Part shown: piece by piece, positions 22,258 through 33,719 of the stretch
How positions within the stretch are numbered: the first letter of the stretch is position 1
Layout: each line of letters opens with the position of its first letter
NCBI GenBank assembly: GCA_051294375.1
Contig: CM119265.1
Coordinates: 20,928,221 to 20,992,220, forward strand
Reading direction: 5' to 3'
Source: Paraspadella gotoi
Taxonomy: Eukaryota; Chaetognatha
DNA: 64,000 nt
Notes under the pieces: generated by a model
What the model saw: the letters and a program-made list of their open reading frames with translations, nothing else
What the model was told of the DNA's origin: nothing
Database searches by the model: none
Made by a program: the position numbers and the translations under genes

Positions 22258-22455
22258 TTAACTCTTCCCTAAAAGCACATCATCCTCAATACAATAGTGG
22301 TCAATTTCGTCTCTACGCTCGACTTGTTTCGAGGCGTATTGAAATCCCACATTAAGTATTGATTGCCCCATGGTTCGCTGGTCAAATCTCATCCGAACCA
22401 AGACCAAGACTTCTTTCGTGGTCAATCTCTGAGAACGGGGGATTGTGTGACTCAT
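22258..22455 (-). CDS. Hypothetical 65-residue reading frame
   Basis: On the minus strand, an ATG preceded by GGCGGCAAA opens a frame of balanced composition (MSHTIPRSQRLTTKEVLVLV ... FDQRTMGQSILNVGFQYASK ... DDVLLGKS) that ends in TAA. The plus strand is closed by stops here. It could be the first exon of a gene running leftwards, divergent from EGFR. I recognise no family, and it may be chance. Confidence 0.2.
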   Translation of the reverse strand: MSHTIPRSQRLTTKEVLVLVRMRFDQRTMGQSILNVGFQYASKQVERRDEIDHYCIEDDVLLGKS

Positions 22456-22521
22456 TTTGCCGCCTTTTTTTACTTTTAATAGAATGTTATTATTCTATTT
22501 TTCCTGAAATTTTATTATTAG

Positions 22522-22674
22522 TTTCGTCGCAAGGGTGAACCCGTCCCCACCCGCCTCCAATGGATCTTCTCCGGGACGAAAACTCTCACCGTCTGTTAAG
22601 AAAAAACTCGATATCGATGATCCCGCTCCCACGGTCAGTCTTCCAGCACCAGCAGCCACAGCCGCCGCGTCCGG
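22522..22674 (+). CDS. Possible exon of unknown gene (Pro/Ala/Ser-rich)
   Basis: After TTATTATTAG, a frame reads NPSPPASNGSSPGRKLSPSV, then KKKLDIDDPAPTVSLPAPA up to a possible donor GGA|GTGAGA. It is GC-rich and lacks stops. AATAAA at 22884 could end a transcript. It might be a last coding exon of an unseen gene or simply the EGFR promoter region. (CTTT)n runs from 22790 to 22823. Confidence 0.2.
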
Positions 22675-22789
22675 AGTGAGAGAACTCACCCTCATCCTTT
22701 TCTCAAACAAACCGCGGATCGCCTTCCCTACTCCACCGTGCCTTCCATTTTTTTCCTTTTTGGTGTCTCCCTCTCTCTCTCTCTCTTTT

Positions 22790-22824
<35 letters not shown>

Positions 22825-22889
22825 GCGCCTTCTGTCCATCGTCGTCATCGTCGTCGGTCCTCAACCACCGACCTTGTGTCGATAATAAA

Positions 22890-23429
22890 GTGCCTCATTG
22901 TCGTCTTCTGATCGTCGAGGAGAAATCTGACCAATCACGTTTCTCTTGCCTTCTCACTTTCTCACATCCCGGATCGCGACGTGAAGTTCGAGATTCTCTT
23001 CATCGGAGGCGAAACAGGAGCGAAAACTGACCACTCGATCTTCGAAAGGGAAAAAAGTTATCAACTTCGCCGGATCCAGTTTCTCTCTCATTCTCCGCCT
23101 CTTGTTACGTCTTCAGTTTTCTCCCTTTTTTGACTGACACGCCCGGTGCACGCGGCCGGGGTTTCGACCCGAAGGATGCGGTCCTGGAACGTGTCCGTCT
23201 TGGATTTACCGGGAGGTTAAATAATTACCCGTCGGAAGTGCCCGAGTCGGCGCCGCCAGAGGTGGCCGAATCTTCGCTAATTATTTTCTCGGCTGCCAAA
23301 AAGGAAAGCCGATCGACGAACTTTGAGGCGAATCCGTTCGTCGGAGAATTTTGGATTAAGGCTGTCGTTTATGCGCCCAACTGTCTACTATAAGTTTCTT
23401 CAAGAATCCCGCATTTTCGGTAGACGGTC
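22890..23429 (+). promoter_or_regulatory. Presumed EGFR promoter and 5' UTR region
   Basis: CpG-rich sequence immediately upstream of the EGFR start codon, with a CCAAT box (GACCAATCACG) near 22932. An 87-codon open frame from 23130 has no start context or homology that I can support, so I treat it as leader sequence. Confidence 0.35.
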
Positions 23430-26400
23430 ATGGCGCCGCTCGCACGATTCCCGGCGTTACTTCTCGCGTTTTCCCTCTTTTTGACGTCGACCAATGCCAA
23501 AGTCTGCGTCGGCACGAACTCTTCCATGTCAATGCTTCGACCCACGACAGATGGAATTTATAATTTTCTCAAGACTATGTATACGAGTAAGTTATGAGGC
23601 TGAATAAATGATTTACTATCAGTTCGTGCCATCGAATGATACGCTCTGTGATGTCAAAATGATAGGTTAAACTTAAAAAATTAAAATTACTTCAGAAAGG
23701 TCAATACAAAATTAAAATTTGAACTAAGCAATACCATCATTGACGGCGTCAATACGTAATCTAATATATTTTCTTAATTTCTAAGGTTGTACATATGTGG
23801 ACGGCAATGTGGAGATCACCCACATAGAGGCGAGAAATAAGAAAGGACAAGAATATGACTTCGGGTTCCTGAAAGACATTCAGGAAATTAAGGGATACTT
23901 GCTCTTATATTTGGTCCAAGTCCCCGAACTACCTTTTCAAAATCTTAAAATTATTCGCGGGACTAATCTCTTTGGTAAGTTTCAAACTTTTCGTGTAGTT
24001 ATTTTTGTCCTAAATACCACAGTTATAACGTTTACCAATTTTCCTCAGGTGTAAAAAACTCTGCGCACGCGCTTTATGTACACAACACAAAACTTCGCGA
24101 GTTGCGATGGAAAAATCTGAGAGAAATCCAGCGAGGCAACGTCACATTCATCGACAATTACGACCTCTGTTACGAAGAGACTATCAACTGGGATGACATC
24201 CTCGTCAAGGGGTCGTTCCAGGTGAGACTATGCCTTTGGTTTATCGACTTTTCACTAATCATATATTAATTTTTGGGGGCTGATGAAGACTGGCATCTAC
24301 AATCAAAAAATGTCCGTTTTTCTCTGTTTCAAAATAAAATCGTTGTTGTAAACAAACAAAAGAATTTCTTACTTAAAACCAATTCTCCAAACTCAACAAA
24401 AGAAAGAAAACAAACAGTGTCGACTTCCGTAAAGTATTTATTATGGCAATTATTTTTTTGTTTCTTTACGCAGCGAAAACATGCCGACCTTAAGAAGAAG
24501 AGAAAATGTCTCTCGTGCAACCCCGTGTGTGAGGCGCTATCAGGCCCCACCCGCAACGATCGACATTGCTGGGGGGAGGGGCCCAATATGTGCCAGAAGC
24601 TGAGCAAGGTCATCTGTAACGCCGCATGCCCAGGGCAGCGATGTTTTGGGCCACAGTAAGTTTTCTTTTTAATGAAAGCATCTCTCGATATTAAAGGTTT
24701 GCTATAAACCGTTATTCTCATCCTCAGGGGCGACCAGTGCTGCTCAGCGCAATGTGCAGGGGGCTGTACGGGTCCACAACCGACAGAATGCACAGTTTGT
24801 GCCGATTTTGATAACAACGGAACTTGTCTCTCCAAATGTCCGGAGAAGATGAAGTATAATCCGAAAACTTATACAAGGTAATTTAATTCTATGTGCAAAA
24901 TTCTGTCGACTTTTTTTGAAACTATTGAATAATATAATTATTTTAATACTTGTTTATTTACAGAGAGATAAACCCGGATTTTCGGTTTACCTACGGCACA
25001 ACCTGTGTAAAAGTCTGTCCTCCTTCTTATTACGAAGACGACGATACTTGCGTCAGGACATGTTCACAAAATAAAACGGAAACTGAAAAGGATAACAGAA
25101 AGGTAACGCCAGATAAAATAAAAATTTAATAAAAATTTAATAAAAATAAACCATCTCAAAAACAAAATTGGCATAATTGTATTTTCATCGACCAGAACCG
25201 AGCCGGTCGATTATTTTTCTATTCGCATATCATTACTGTGGTTTGATAATACAAGAGAAAAAAAAGTAAATTTTAGTTTAAGGGGTGGTTAGGGGTAGTT
25301 AAAGTTAGGTTTAGGGGTGGTTACTAGTTATGGTGGTTGGGGTAATATTCGAAAAACTATTCTTTTTTTTCACGGAAACAAATTTATTTTTTCGTTCGTG
25401 CTTTTAAAAAGCAGAAATAAAATCACCGACCGGGAAGATACTAAACGATGAGTATTGAATTTTACCACTAAATTTTTCAAGCGACTTAATTACGTATACA
25501 AAATTTCAGATCTGCGCGCCTTGCAAAAGCCAATGTCCTAAAGTGTGCGCGGTGGATTGGTCATTCAACCTTCACGAGCAGAATCTAAAAGAATTGGATG
25601 GATGCACTTCGGTGCAAGGATCAATCACTATAAGTCAAACAACCATGACTGGAGACCAGCTGCTCGGATTTAAACCTTTAAACTACTCTGATCTGCTCGT
25701 GCTCAAATCTATTCAACGCATATACGGATATTTAAAGGTTTGTACTATAACGTAATGTCGACTTAGATTGCCTAGTATATAATGGAGACTTGACATCTCT
25801 TCCGCTCCTCTTTAACAGGTGGAGGCGTCTGCTCCTGGATTCACCAATCTTTCGTTTCTTGAAAATTTGGAAGTAATTATGGGTCAAAGCCAAGTTCAAA
25901 TGGGTCACTCGCTCTGGATTTACGGCACGAGCCTTAGAAGTCTTGGTTTAAACAAGCTGAAGAAGATAGAGGAGGGCATCGTCTTAATTTACGATAACAA
26001 GGTTTACTACTACATAATTACTTAGTTTTTGAAATAATTTGAAAGAACTATTTCTAAGTGATTAAAGTAAAAATTAACTTAGGATTTGTGCTATGCGGAC
26101 CAAATGAATTGGAGCGTCATCGTCAAAAATCCCAAGCTGCACCAAGGAATGTTGAAGCATAAGGTATCGGGGTTAAACAGAAACTCCACCCAGTGTCGAA
26201 TCGAAAAGAGAGTTTGCGACCCAGAATGCGACCACAATGGATGCTGGGGTCCTGGACCTCATCAGGTACTCATAAAACAATTTTGTGTTCAATTTTAGTA
26301 TACATCCTGTGGCACTTCAAATAACTCATACTTCTTTCTTCGACAGTGTCTTAATTGCCGCAACTTCAAGCTCGGCTCGAAGTGTTTGAAATCGTGCAGC

Positions 26401-29400
26401 TTGGTGAATCGAACCTACGAAGCCGGGAACGGCATGTGCCAATTTTGCGACGATGAGTGCGCCAACTCATGTCTTGGTCCTGGAGCCAACAGCTGCGACG
26501 CGTGCCGCCACGTCAAGGACGGGCCCTACTGCAAGAAAGAGTGTCCCAACTCTAAATACAAGGTCCTTGAAGGGAAATGGGTGTGCGTGCCCGATGTTTT
26601 TTTCTTTATTATACTTTACCGTCTTCTCTGTTCTCTCTGTTCCCAGGATCCGGAAACGAGCGAATGCATGCCGTGTCACGACAATTGTAAAGAGATCAAC
26701 GATCATCCGTCCTGCGACGGGCCGCATAACACGATCGGCCGTGGCGGATGCTTCGCCTGCGACAGGGTTTTCATGCATGAGGACGACTCTTTCGGAGAAT
26801 GCCTTCCTCTCGGACAACTTGTCTGCCCTGGACCTAGCGAAGGTGAAATATTCTAGTTGACAAATTACGTTAAATTAAATTATTTTATCTTTTTTTTTTA
26901 ATTTAAATATTGTTCTTGTATACAGATTCTTCTGGTTTCTATCCGCTCAATCAACCAGCGAGGACTCTCAATCATAGAAACGGCACTCTGTCTCGTGACC
27001 AAGCCGTTTGTAAAAGGTAGGTTGACGCCATCCAAGTCTCTTGTTTACCAAAATTTCATCAATTTTTTGAGGAAATCATTAAATGATTTTTTTTTCGGTC
27101 TTCAGATGTAACAGTCAGTGTTACGGCTGCGATTCTTTCGGCCCTAACAACTGTCGCCAGTGCCGCAATTTTGAAATAAACTACAGCAACAGCAAGAGCT
27201 GCGTGGCCGCGTGCCCAACGGAGACCCACTTTGAGACAGGAAAATCTTGTCAGCGATGTAACGAAGAATGTCGCAAGGGATGCAATGGTCCTTCGTCGAT
27301 GGACTGTATTGAATGCTTCAATTACTACGACCCCATCGACGAAGAAGCCAACGACAACCCCGACAATCGACTGTAAGTGAAATTATTGTACAATTTGGTA
27401 GTAGGACAAAAGCTTCAGCAATGTAACTAATATTTTTCGTTTCTATCGCAGATCGCGAAGCACCAATACGTCGGTCTCTAGTTCCGTGCGGCACAACTGC
27501 ACCGCCGAGTGTCCGCCCCATCGAAAATTCCACGACAGCACCCGTGTTTGCACCGATATCGATCCGAGCCTTCCGCCCGACAATTACACGCGGAATGTAA
27601 CCCTAGGAAGCATAGGCGGAATAGTTTTCGTCATCGTCGTTCTCATCGTCGTCAGTTTTTGTTACCGAACGCAACGGGTAAAAATATTGTAATTGATACA
27701 TTCTTATAAATAAAAGAGCGAAGAAGGGTGATATAATTTTTCGTTATTATTATTTAGAGAAAACAAAGTTTATTTGTATTTATTTGTAAAACACAATGTA
27801 ATTATTATTAAATAAGAAATATGAAATCGATAGATGCGTAAACGAACGACGGAAATTCTTCATGCGATGACGGGTGACGTGCCTACGGAGCCTATCGACC
27901 CCTCCGACGCCGAACCAAACATGTCCAAATTGCGCCTTATTAAGGAAGAGGAGTTGAGAAAGGGAGGCGTTCTAGGATCTGGAGCTTTCGGAACTGTGTA
28001 CAAAGGTTAGCATTCCACCACCTACCTATAACCTGTATTATTAATCAGTTTTCCTATTGAATTGAAACTAGAAATACCCTTTCTTAACTATACTAGGTGT
28101 TTGGCTTCCCGCCGGCGAACCCAACGCCAAGATCCCGGTGGCTATCAAGGTTCTGCGTGAGGGAACGACAGCTTCCCGCAATCGTGAGTCCCTTGACGAA
28201 GCTTACAACATGGCCTCCATGGACCATCCATGCCTCGTCAGGCTCCTCGCCGTCTGCCTAACTCAGCAAATGATGCTAATCACGCAGGTTCGCCCTTACT
28301 CGTTTTCTTTGAAGTTTAAAACCGTTTTCTTGTTCAACGTCGTCACTTTATTTACTCCACAGTTGATGCCACTCGGTTGCCTGCTCGACTACGTCCGGAA
28401 CAATCGCAAGGACCTTGGCTCGAAAGCCCTTCTCGACTTTTGCACGCAGATCGCTCGTGGCATGGCGTACCTAGAGACCCGCCGGTTGGTACACCGCGAT
28501 CTTGCTGCGCGTAACGTTCTCGTCCAAACTCCGAAGCAGGTGAGTCCGCTTCGTCAAATACTTTCGAGAAAGCCGTCGTCTATTTCTCCTTCGCTTTCCC
28601 CTTCCAGGTCAAAATCACGGATTTCGGACTAGCCAAATTGCTGGACGTGAACCAGGACGAGTACACCGCTCAGGGAGGTCGGATGCCCATCAAGTGGCTC
28701 GCCTTGGAGTCGATACAGCACCGAACCTTCACCCACAAGTCGGATGTCTGGTCCTTCGGCGTCACCTGTTGGGAAATCTTCACCTTCGGCCAGCGTCCTT
28801 ATGAGAACGTCAGGGCGAGGGAAGTCCCGGAACTTTTAGAAAAAGGGGAACGCCTTCCTCAGGTTGGTCGAATTGCAGTCGTAAGCATAGGAGGTTTTCC
28901 ACGGCCTTTTCTCAAAAAAGTATTTAATATTTTTCAACCCGCTCCTTGCAGCCTTCCATCTGCTCCCTGGAAGTGTACATGCTGACGATCAAGTGCTGGA
29001 TGATCGATCCCGACAGTCGTCCTTCCTTCACGGATTTGGCCGAACTTTACGCTAAGATGGCGAGAGATCCCGGTCGGTATCTCGTCATTCCGGGCGACAA
29101 GCATCTCAGACTCCCATCGAACACAGCTTACGCCGGTAAAGAAAAGCCGCTGACACAACAGAGAGACTTTATCCCGCGTGAATAACGAATATTATATTAC
29201 TCAAGTTATTAACACATGACTCCTTTTAGGTGCGATCGGCGGCGACGATGATTTCGAGGGAATTTTTGAGGATTTCAGACCCTCTCTCTCAATGCAAGAT
29301 CCTTATCTAAGTCCAGGCAGCGGAACCGATAGCTCCCTTCCCCCTCCCCCTTACACACTGCAGGTAAAAACAAAATCAGTTTCACATATTGGAATAGCTT

Positions 29401-32400
29401 TATTTTATTATATAATATAGTATTCCCCGATCTAATACTTAAGGGAGTGGTCTTTTCATACAATTGAAACATTCTTTGAAATATTATACCACTTCATTGA
29501 TAGGGAAGCCAGGTTCACTGGGAGTGAATAAATAAGACTGTGAGAGAGTCTTGATTGAAAGCTTGCAGAAACCTGCTATGTAAGTGTAAGTGTGATGGAG
29601 GCCTTAAACCACCAAAGCCTGTCCAAAGTCAGGGACAAGATAGCTTATTTATTAAATGAATGGATAATTTTTATATTGGTTGTACCAATTTCATAAAAAT
29701 ATTCAATCTATAATTTGAGTTTTAACTCAATAAAAACGACGCCCTTATTTTTCTCAGCACAACAACAATCTCACGTTGACTCGCTCCAATAACAACAACC
29801 AACCCCACCCTCAATATCGCAACCCGCCACCCGCCCTCGCTCACTCGTCGCCGTCGGTGACGCCGACGACGCCCGCGACGCCGTTGCCTTACACCGACGT
29901 TCGCCCCGGCGCTCCCCTACCCTCCGCCCTTAATAACGCCCTTACCAACCACTCCCTCGCCGCGGCCGCGGCGGCCGCATCGGGGAGTCTGCCTCGCAGC
30001 GGCACCGTTTCCAGAAGCCTGTCGCCTGTCAGTCCTGTTAAGAAGGAACCTCCTACAGGTGCGTGGTGTTGCAAAAGTTAAAATTCCCTCTTTTTTCAAC
30101 TTTGAATCGTTCTTATCCTTTTGTACTTTTTTCTTCAGGCCTGGTCGTCAATCTTCCCGCTTCCAAACATTACCCCAGCCAACCGTCTTCCTTGAGCGGC
30201 GGCGTCGTTCTCAGCCCCGCGTTCGGCGCTGCGCCTTCGGCCGGACCGCGTCACTCGTCCACCTCGCCCGCCAACTTGGCATCCGAGGCTGTCGGCGGAG
30301 CAGTTGGTAAGGCTTTTAGCTTAAAATCTTTAATGCTACAATTTGCTACATTGTTTATATTAGCAAGAATAGTTTAAAAAATTGTTTGCTTTGCTCCGTC
30401 AGGAGGTCATCCGCCGCAGCGGACGCAATCCAAGTATGGCAACTTGGAACATGCGGCCGCTAACAATGCTATGCAGCCACGCACCGATAGTGGCGCCTCC
30501 CGCTATAGTTCGGATCCCACCAACGGAAATGGCATTAATCCGACTGGTAAGAGTTAAGCAGATCTTCATAAAATTCTAACAGGATGAGTGATTAATTTGT
30601 CCTTTGCGATCCACCCATACGTTTTTAATTAGATCTCGACCATAATTTGGAATATCAAAATTATCAAACGATTTTGCGAGGTAAATGGCTACCTCAGATG
30701 CTGTATAATTTATTCCTTGGCTAATTGGAAGAAAACGAGTTTATTTGTTATTTTATACATTTTACTTAACTCATGGGGCTGCGGAAAAGTAAAGGAAAAT
30801 GGTGTTCATGGTTTTTTTTTTGTGAGTCCAGGTTTAGTAATTTGTTTTGCACCCTTTCACGTCGTTTCTCTTATCTTTGCATCGTTATCATTATTTCTAT
30901 TTTTCTCCCTCAACCAATCAGCGGCGGCAGCACGAGCCACGCCCATCACCTCGACGGTTTTGAACCCGTACGGAGGCTTCGACGTTGTACTTACTCATCC
31001 TCTTCCCTCCCAAGCCGAGATTCACCCCTCACCCGACCGGACCACCTTTCCCACTATTCCCCCACCCCTGCCAACTGCGTTACCATCCAGTTCATCAGGT
31101 AAGATTAGAGGCTTGCGGAACAAAATTTCAACCGATTAAATGATTGTTCCGTTCGTCAGGAACTCCGTATTACGGCGAACTCGGGACGTTAGCGAACACA
31201 GTTGTACCGGTGGATGAAGACGACTATTTGAGACCGCAATCCACCATCAATAGCGCCAACAACAGCCGAGACAACAGGTGAGTGTAAGGAGAATAAATCA
31301 TTTGTTCGTATGTATGTATTGTACACTCTCGAAACCTCTTTTTAATCAGCGCGGGATCCGTGGGCAAAGAGTACTACTCCGATCCAAAGTACCTGAACGT
31401 CATGACGGGGGCCATCGGCAAGCTGCAAGAGGTGATCCCGATTTCGACGTCCTTCCACGACCCTGGCGCGAAAACGGAGCTCGACTCTAGCGTTAAAACG
31501 AAGATGCCGGGCGCGATGTCGATGGGCGCCGCCGCGGTCATCCCTCCTTATCCCGCTCAAAATGGACAGGTAAGGGGGAATAGCGCTTTCATCTTTTTTA
31601 TCGTCGCAATCGTTTGCGCTGGCGACGATGGTCTCAACGTCGTCGTCATCGTCGTCCGCGATCCTTATGGCTTTAAATTCAAGTTCAAAATTTTGTGAAA
31701 TTGGTGCAGATAAATATTGTATTAATTTAATATTTTTTTCTTCCGTTTTCAGAGCAAGCCTCCGCTGCCGCCTTCTGTTAACTCAATCGGCATCGACAAT
31801 CCCGAGTATTTCGCCGGTCCCAACGGAAACCCACCCTCCTCACCCGCCTCTACCCTTTCGTTTCCCACATCCCCTACCGACAGCCTCACCTTTCTTCTGA
31901 AGTAAGCTTAACTATTAATTATGAATTTGAGCCGCTTTTGGCAAGTGTCGTTGTCATTCTGTCATGATAATGTATATTTTTTATTTAAACCCAAGATCCA
32001 TTCCTGACCCTGTTGAACCTGACGTTATTCTGAGTCGTTGGTAGTCCATTTAAACCAAGTGAAGATATTTCTTAAAGATTTTTATTCACATTTTTTGTTT
32101 TGCGTCACCTTTTGCTCCTTACCGAAAGCTTGGCTAATAATTCTGGTTAAATCTCATGTTTGATAGAAGATTTACTTTTGCACTTAAGTTCACTTTAGGG
32201 TTTCAATATGATTCAATGTACAATTGTACATGTATATTTAATATATATATATATATAAATTAATTAGTTTCGTACTATACATATATGTATTAAAATTTAG
32301 GATAACGGTTAGTCATTATTGAGTCATTTGAATTTGAAGACATCAATTTTTCTATAATCGCAAAACAAAAAACGTTTCTTCGCCTAATAATCTTTTCTAA

Positions 32401-32966
32401 ACTTGATTGTCAGAACCCCGACGAAAGAGGATTTCCCCCGCCATACTCCCGGGACGACCACAACTTCTTCTCTGCCGTCTCACGCTTTGTCCAGCAGCGG
32501 AGTGACGATGAAGTTTAACAACGCCGTCAACGGAAACGGTGTCAAACAAATACATCCAGTCGTGCAATATCACGAGTATTATAACGATTATAACGGTAAG
32601 TCGGTTTTAACTTCGTTTTTTTATTTTTGGTTGTCTGAGGTCTAAATTATTTCCTTAACCCCCCCCCACCTGATTCCCTCCTTCTCAGGACCGACAGTCT
32701 TGTCGCCGGAATCCAACTTAGCCACCGCTGCTCCGCCGCCGTCTTCTTCGTCGTCCGCCTCAGCCGGTCCCGCTCCTCCCGCTTCCTCCTCCACAGCCTC
32801 CGACAAGCAGCGTCTTCTCTCCTCCTCTTCCTCCTCTGGGTCGGCGCCATCCCCCGTTCCCCAAGGCGCGGCGCCGCGATCCGCGGCGGCGGCGCCGACC
32901 ATTGGACTCGCTCCTGGCGCCGTCGGGAGACTCTCCATGCGGACGAGGAAGGAAACGATGTTGTGA
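23430..32966 (+). CDS. EGFR: EGFR-family receptor tyrosine kinase (29 exons, 1,820 aa)
   Basis: Exons: 23430-23586, 23786-23974, 24049-24221, 24474-24655, 24728-24877, 24964-25102, 25510-25737, 25819-26001, 26083-26265, 26347-26595, 26647-26842, 26926-27016, 27106-27372, 27452-27677, 27834-28005, 28097-28287, 28363-28539, 28608-28862, 28952-29135, 29230-29363, 29758-30058, 30139-30306, 30403-30546, 30922-31098, 31160-31277, 31350-31569, 31753-31901, 32414-32595, 32689-32966. The lengths sum to 5,463 nt. A signal peptide ends before KVCVGT. L1 is about 30-175, the first Cys-rich domain 180-335 with the dimerisation-arm motif YNPKTY, L2 about 338-505, and an extended second Cys-rich region about 510-830. 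The TM segment is about 845-866. The kinase is about 905-1175 with [29 protein letters not shown] and an activation-loop EYTAQGG. All catalytic residues are present. The tail of about 620 residues carries PPPPY, YLNV, NPEYF and a C-terminal ETML. It binds EGF-like ligands at the cell surface and activates Ras/MAPK signalling. Confidence 0.97.
25276..25342. repeat. Degenerate TTAGGG-like tract in EGFR intron 6
   Basis: Repeated GGGGTGGTTA, GGGGTAGTTA and GTTAGGTTTAGGGGTGGTTA blocks read as diverged TTAGGG/TTAGGGG units, oriented opposite to the tract at 520-655. Confidence 0.4.
29552..29692 (+). repeat. Dispersed repeat family A, copy 2 (EGFR intron 20)
   Basis: Matches the reverse complement of 18770-18912 over about 140 bp. 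It lies wholly within the intron 29364-29757, away from the splice sites. Confidence 0.7.
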
Positions 32967-33705
32967 AAGGAAAAGAAAGAAAAACTTTTATATCTTTTGT
33001 CGTCGTCGAAATCAACGTCGTTTTCTCCAGTTTTTTTCCTCCGAAGCTTCGCTAAGAGGGAGACTCCTCTTCGCCCCGTTTACTCTTCCCTTCGTCGCGA
33101 TATCCTTCGTTCGGAAATCATTGCAACCATCTCATCCCAGTTATTTTATCGTGCACAAAGAAAATCCCATTGAAACTTCCCATTTACTTTCCGAAGACGA
33201 CCGAGAGGCATACGCGATCTAAAAAAAAAAAAAAACAACCCTAAAAATGTGGCATTTCAACGGGGACGGGGAAATTTGGGGTCTCCGGCAGCAAAAAAAA
33301 AAATGTTTTCCAATGGATAGGGAGCGAAACTCGATCAAGGAGATCGTCTAGTACGAAAACATTCATAAAGCGCTTCCTCGACTCCCTCCCCCTTTCCCAT
33401 TTTCCTCTCACCCCGAGCTCTCCTCCCAACCTTAAAAAAATTTGAGGCAACATGAGAGTGAAACATTTCCTCCTGTAACTCGTTTTTTTGTTGGACCCTC
33501 GTCATTTTCCGAGTCGCCCTTACACATCTATGTGACATTCACGACCACGGCTCTTCCAGTTCTCATAACCACCGGAGGCCTTATCACTTTTTTTTTAAAA
33601 CATCCTGATCTGTGATGATTGGAATCGGAAATTCGATTTAGATTTTTTTTTTTAAAGAAAAAAAAAATTACTCTGTTACACTTCTTCAAAAATCCGAGCC
33701 GCAAA

Positions 33706-33711
33706 AATAAA
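33706..33711 (+). terminator. Polyadenylation signal, probable EGFR 3' end
   Basis: AATAAA about 740 bp after the EGFR stop codon. This is the first canonical signal I see downstream. Confidence 0.4.
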
Positions 33712-33719
33712 ACACGGAC

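Noticed and set aside
23130-23393. 87-codon open frame upstream of EGFR
   Set aside because: No start context, domain or splice link. It lies where the EGFR 5' leader is expected.
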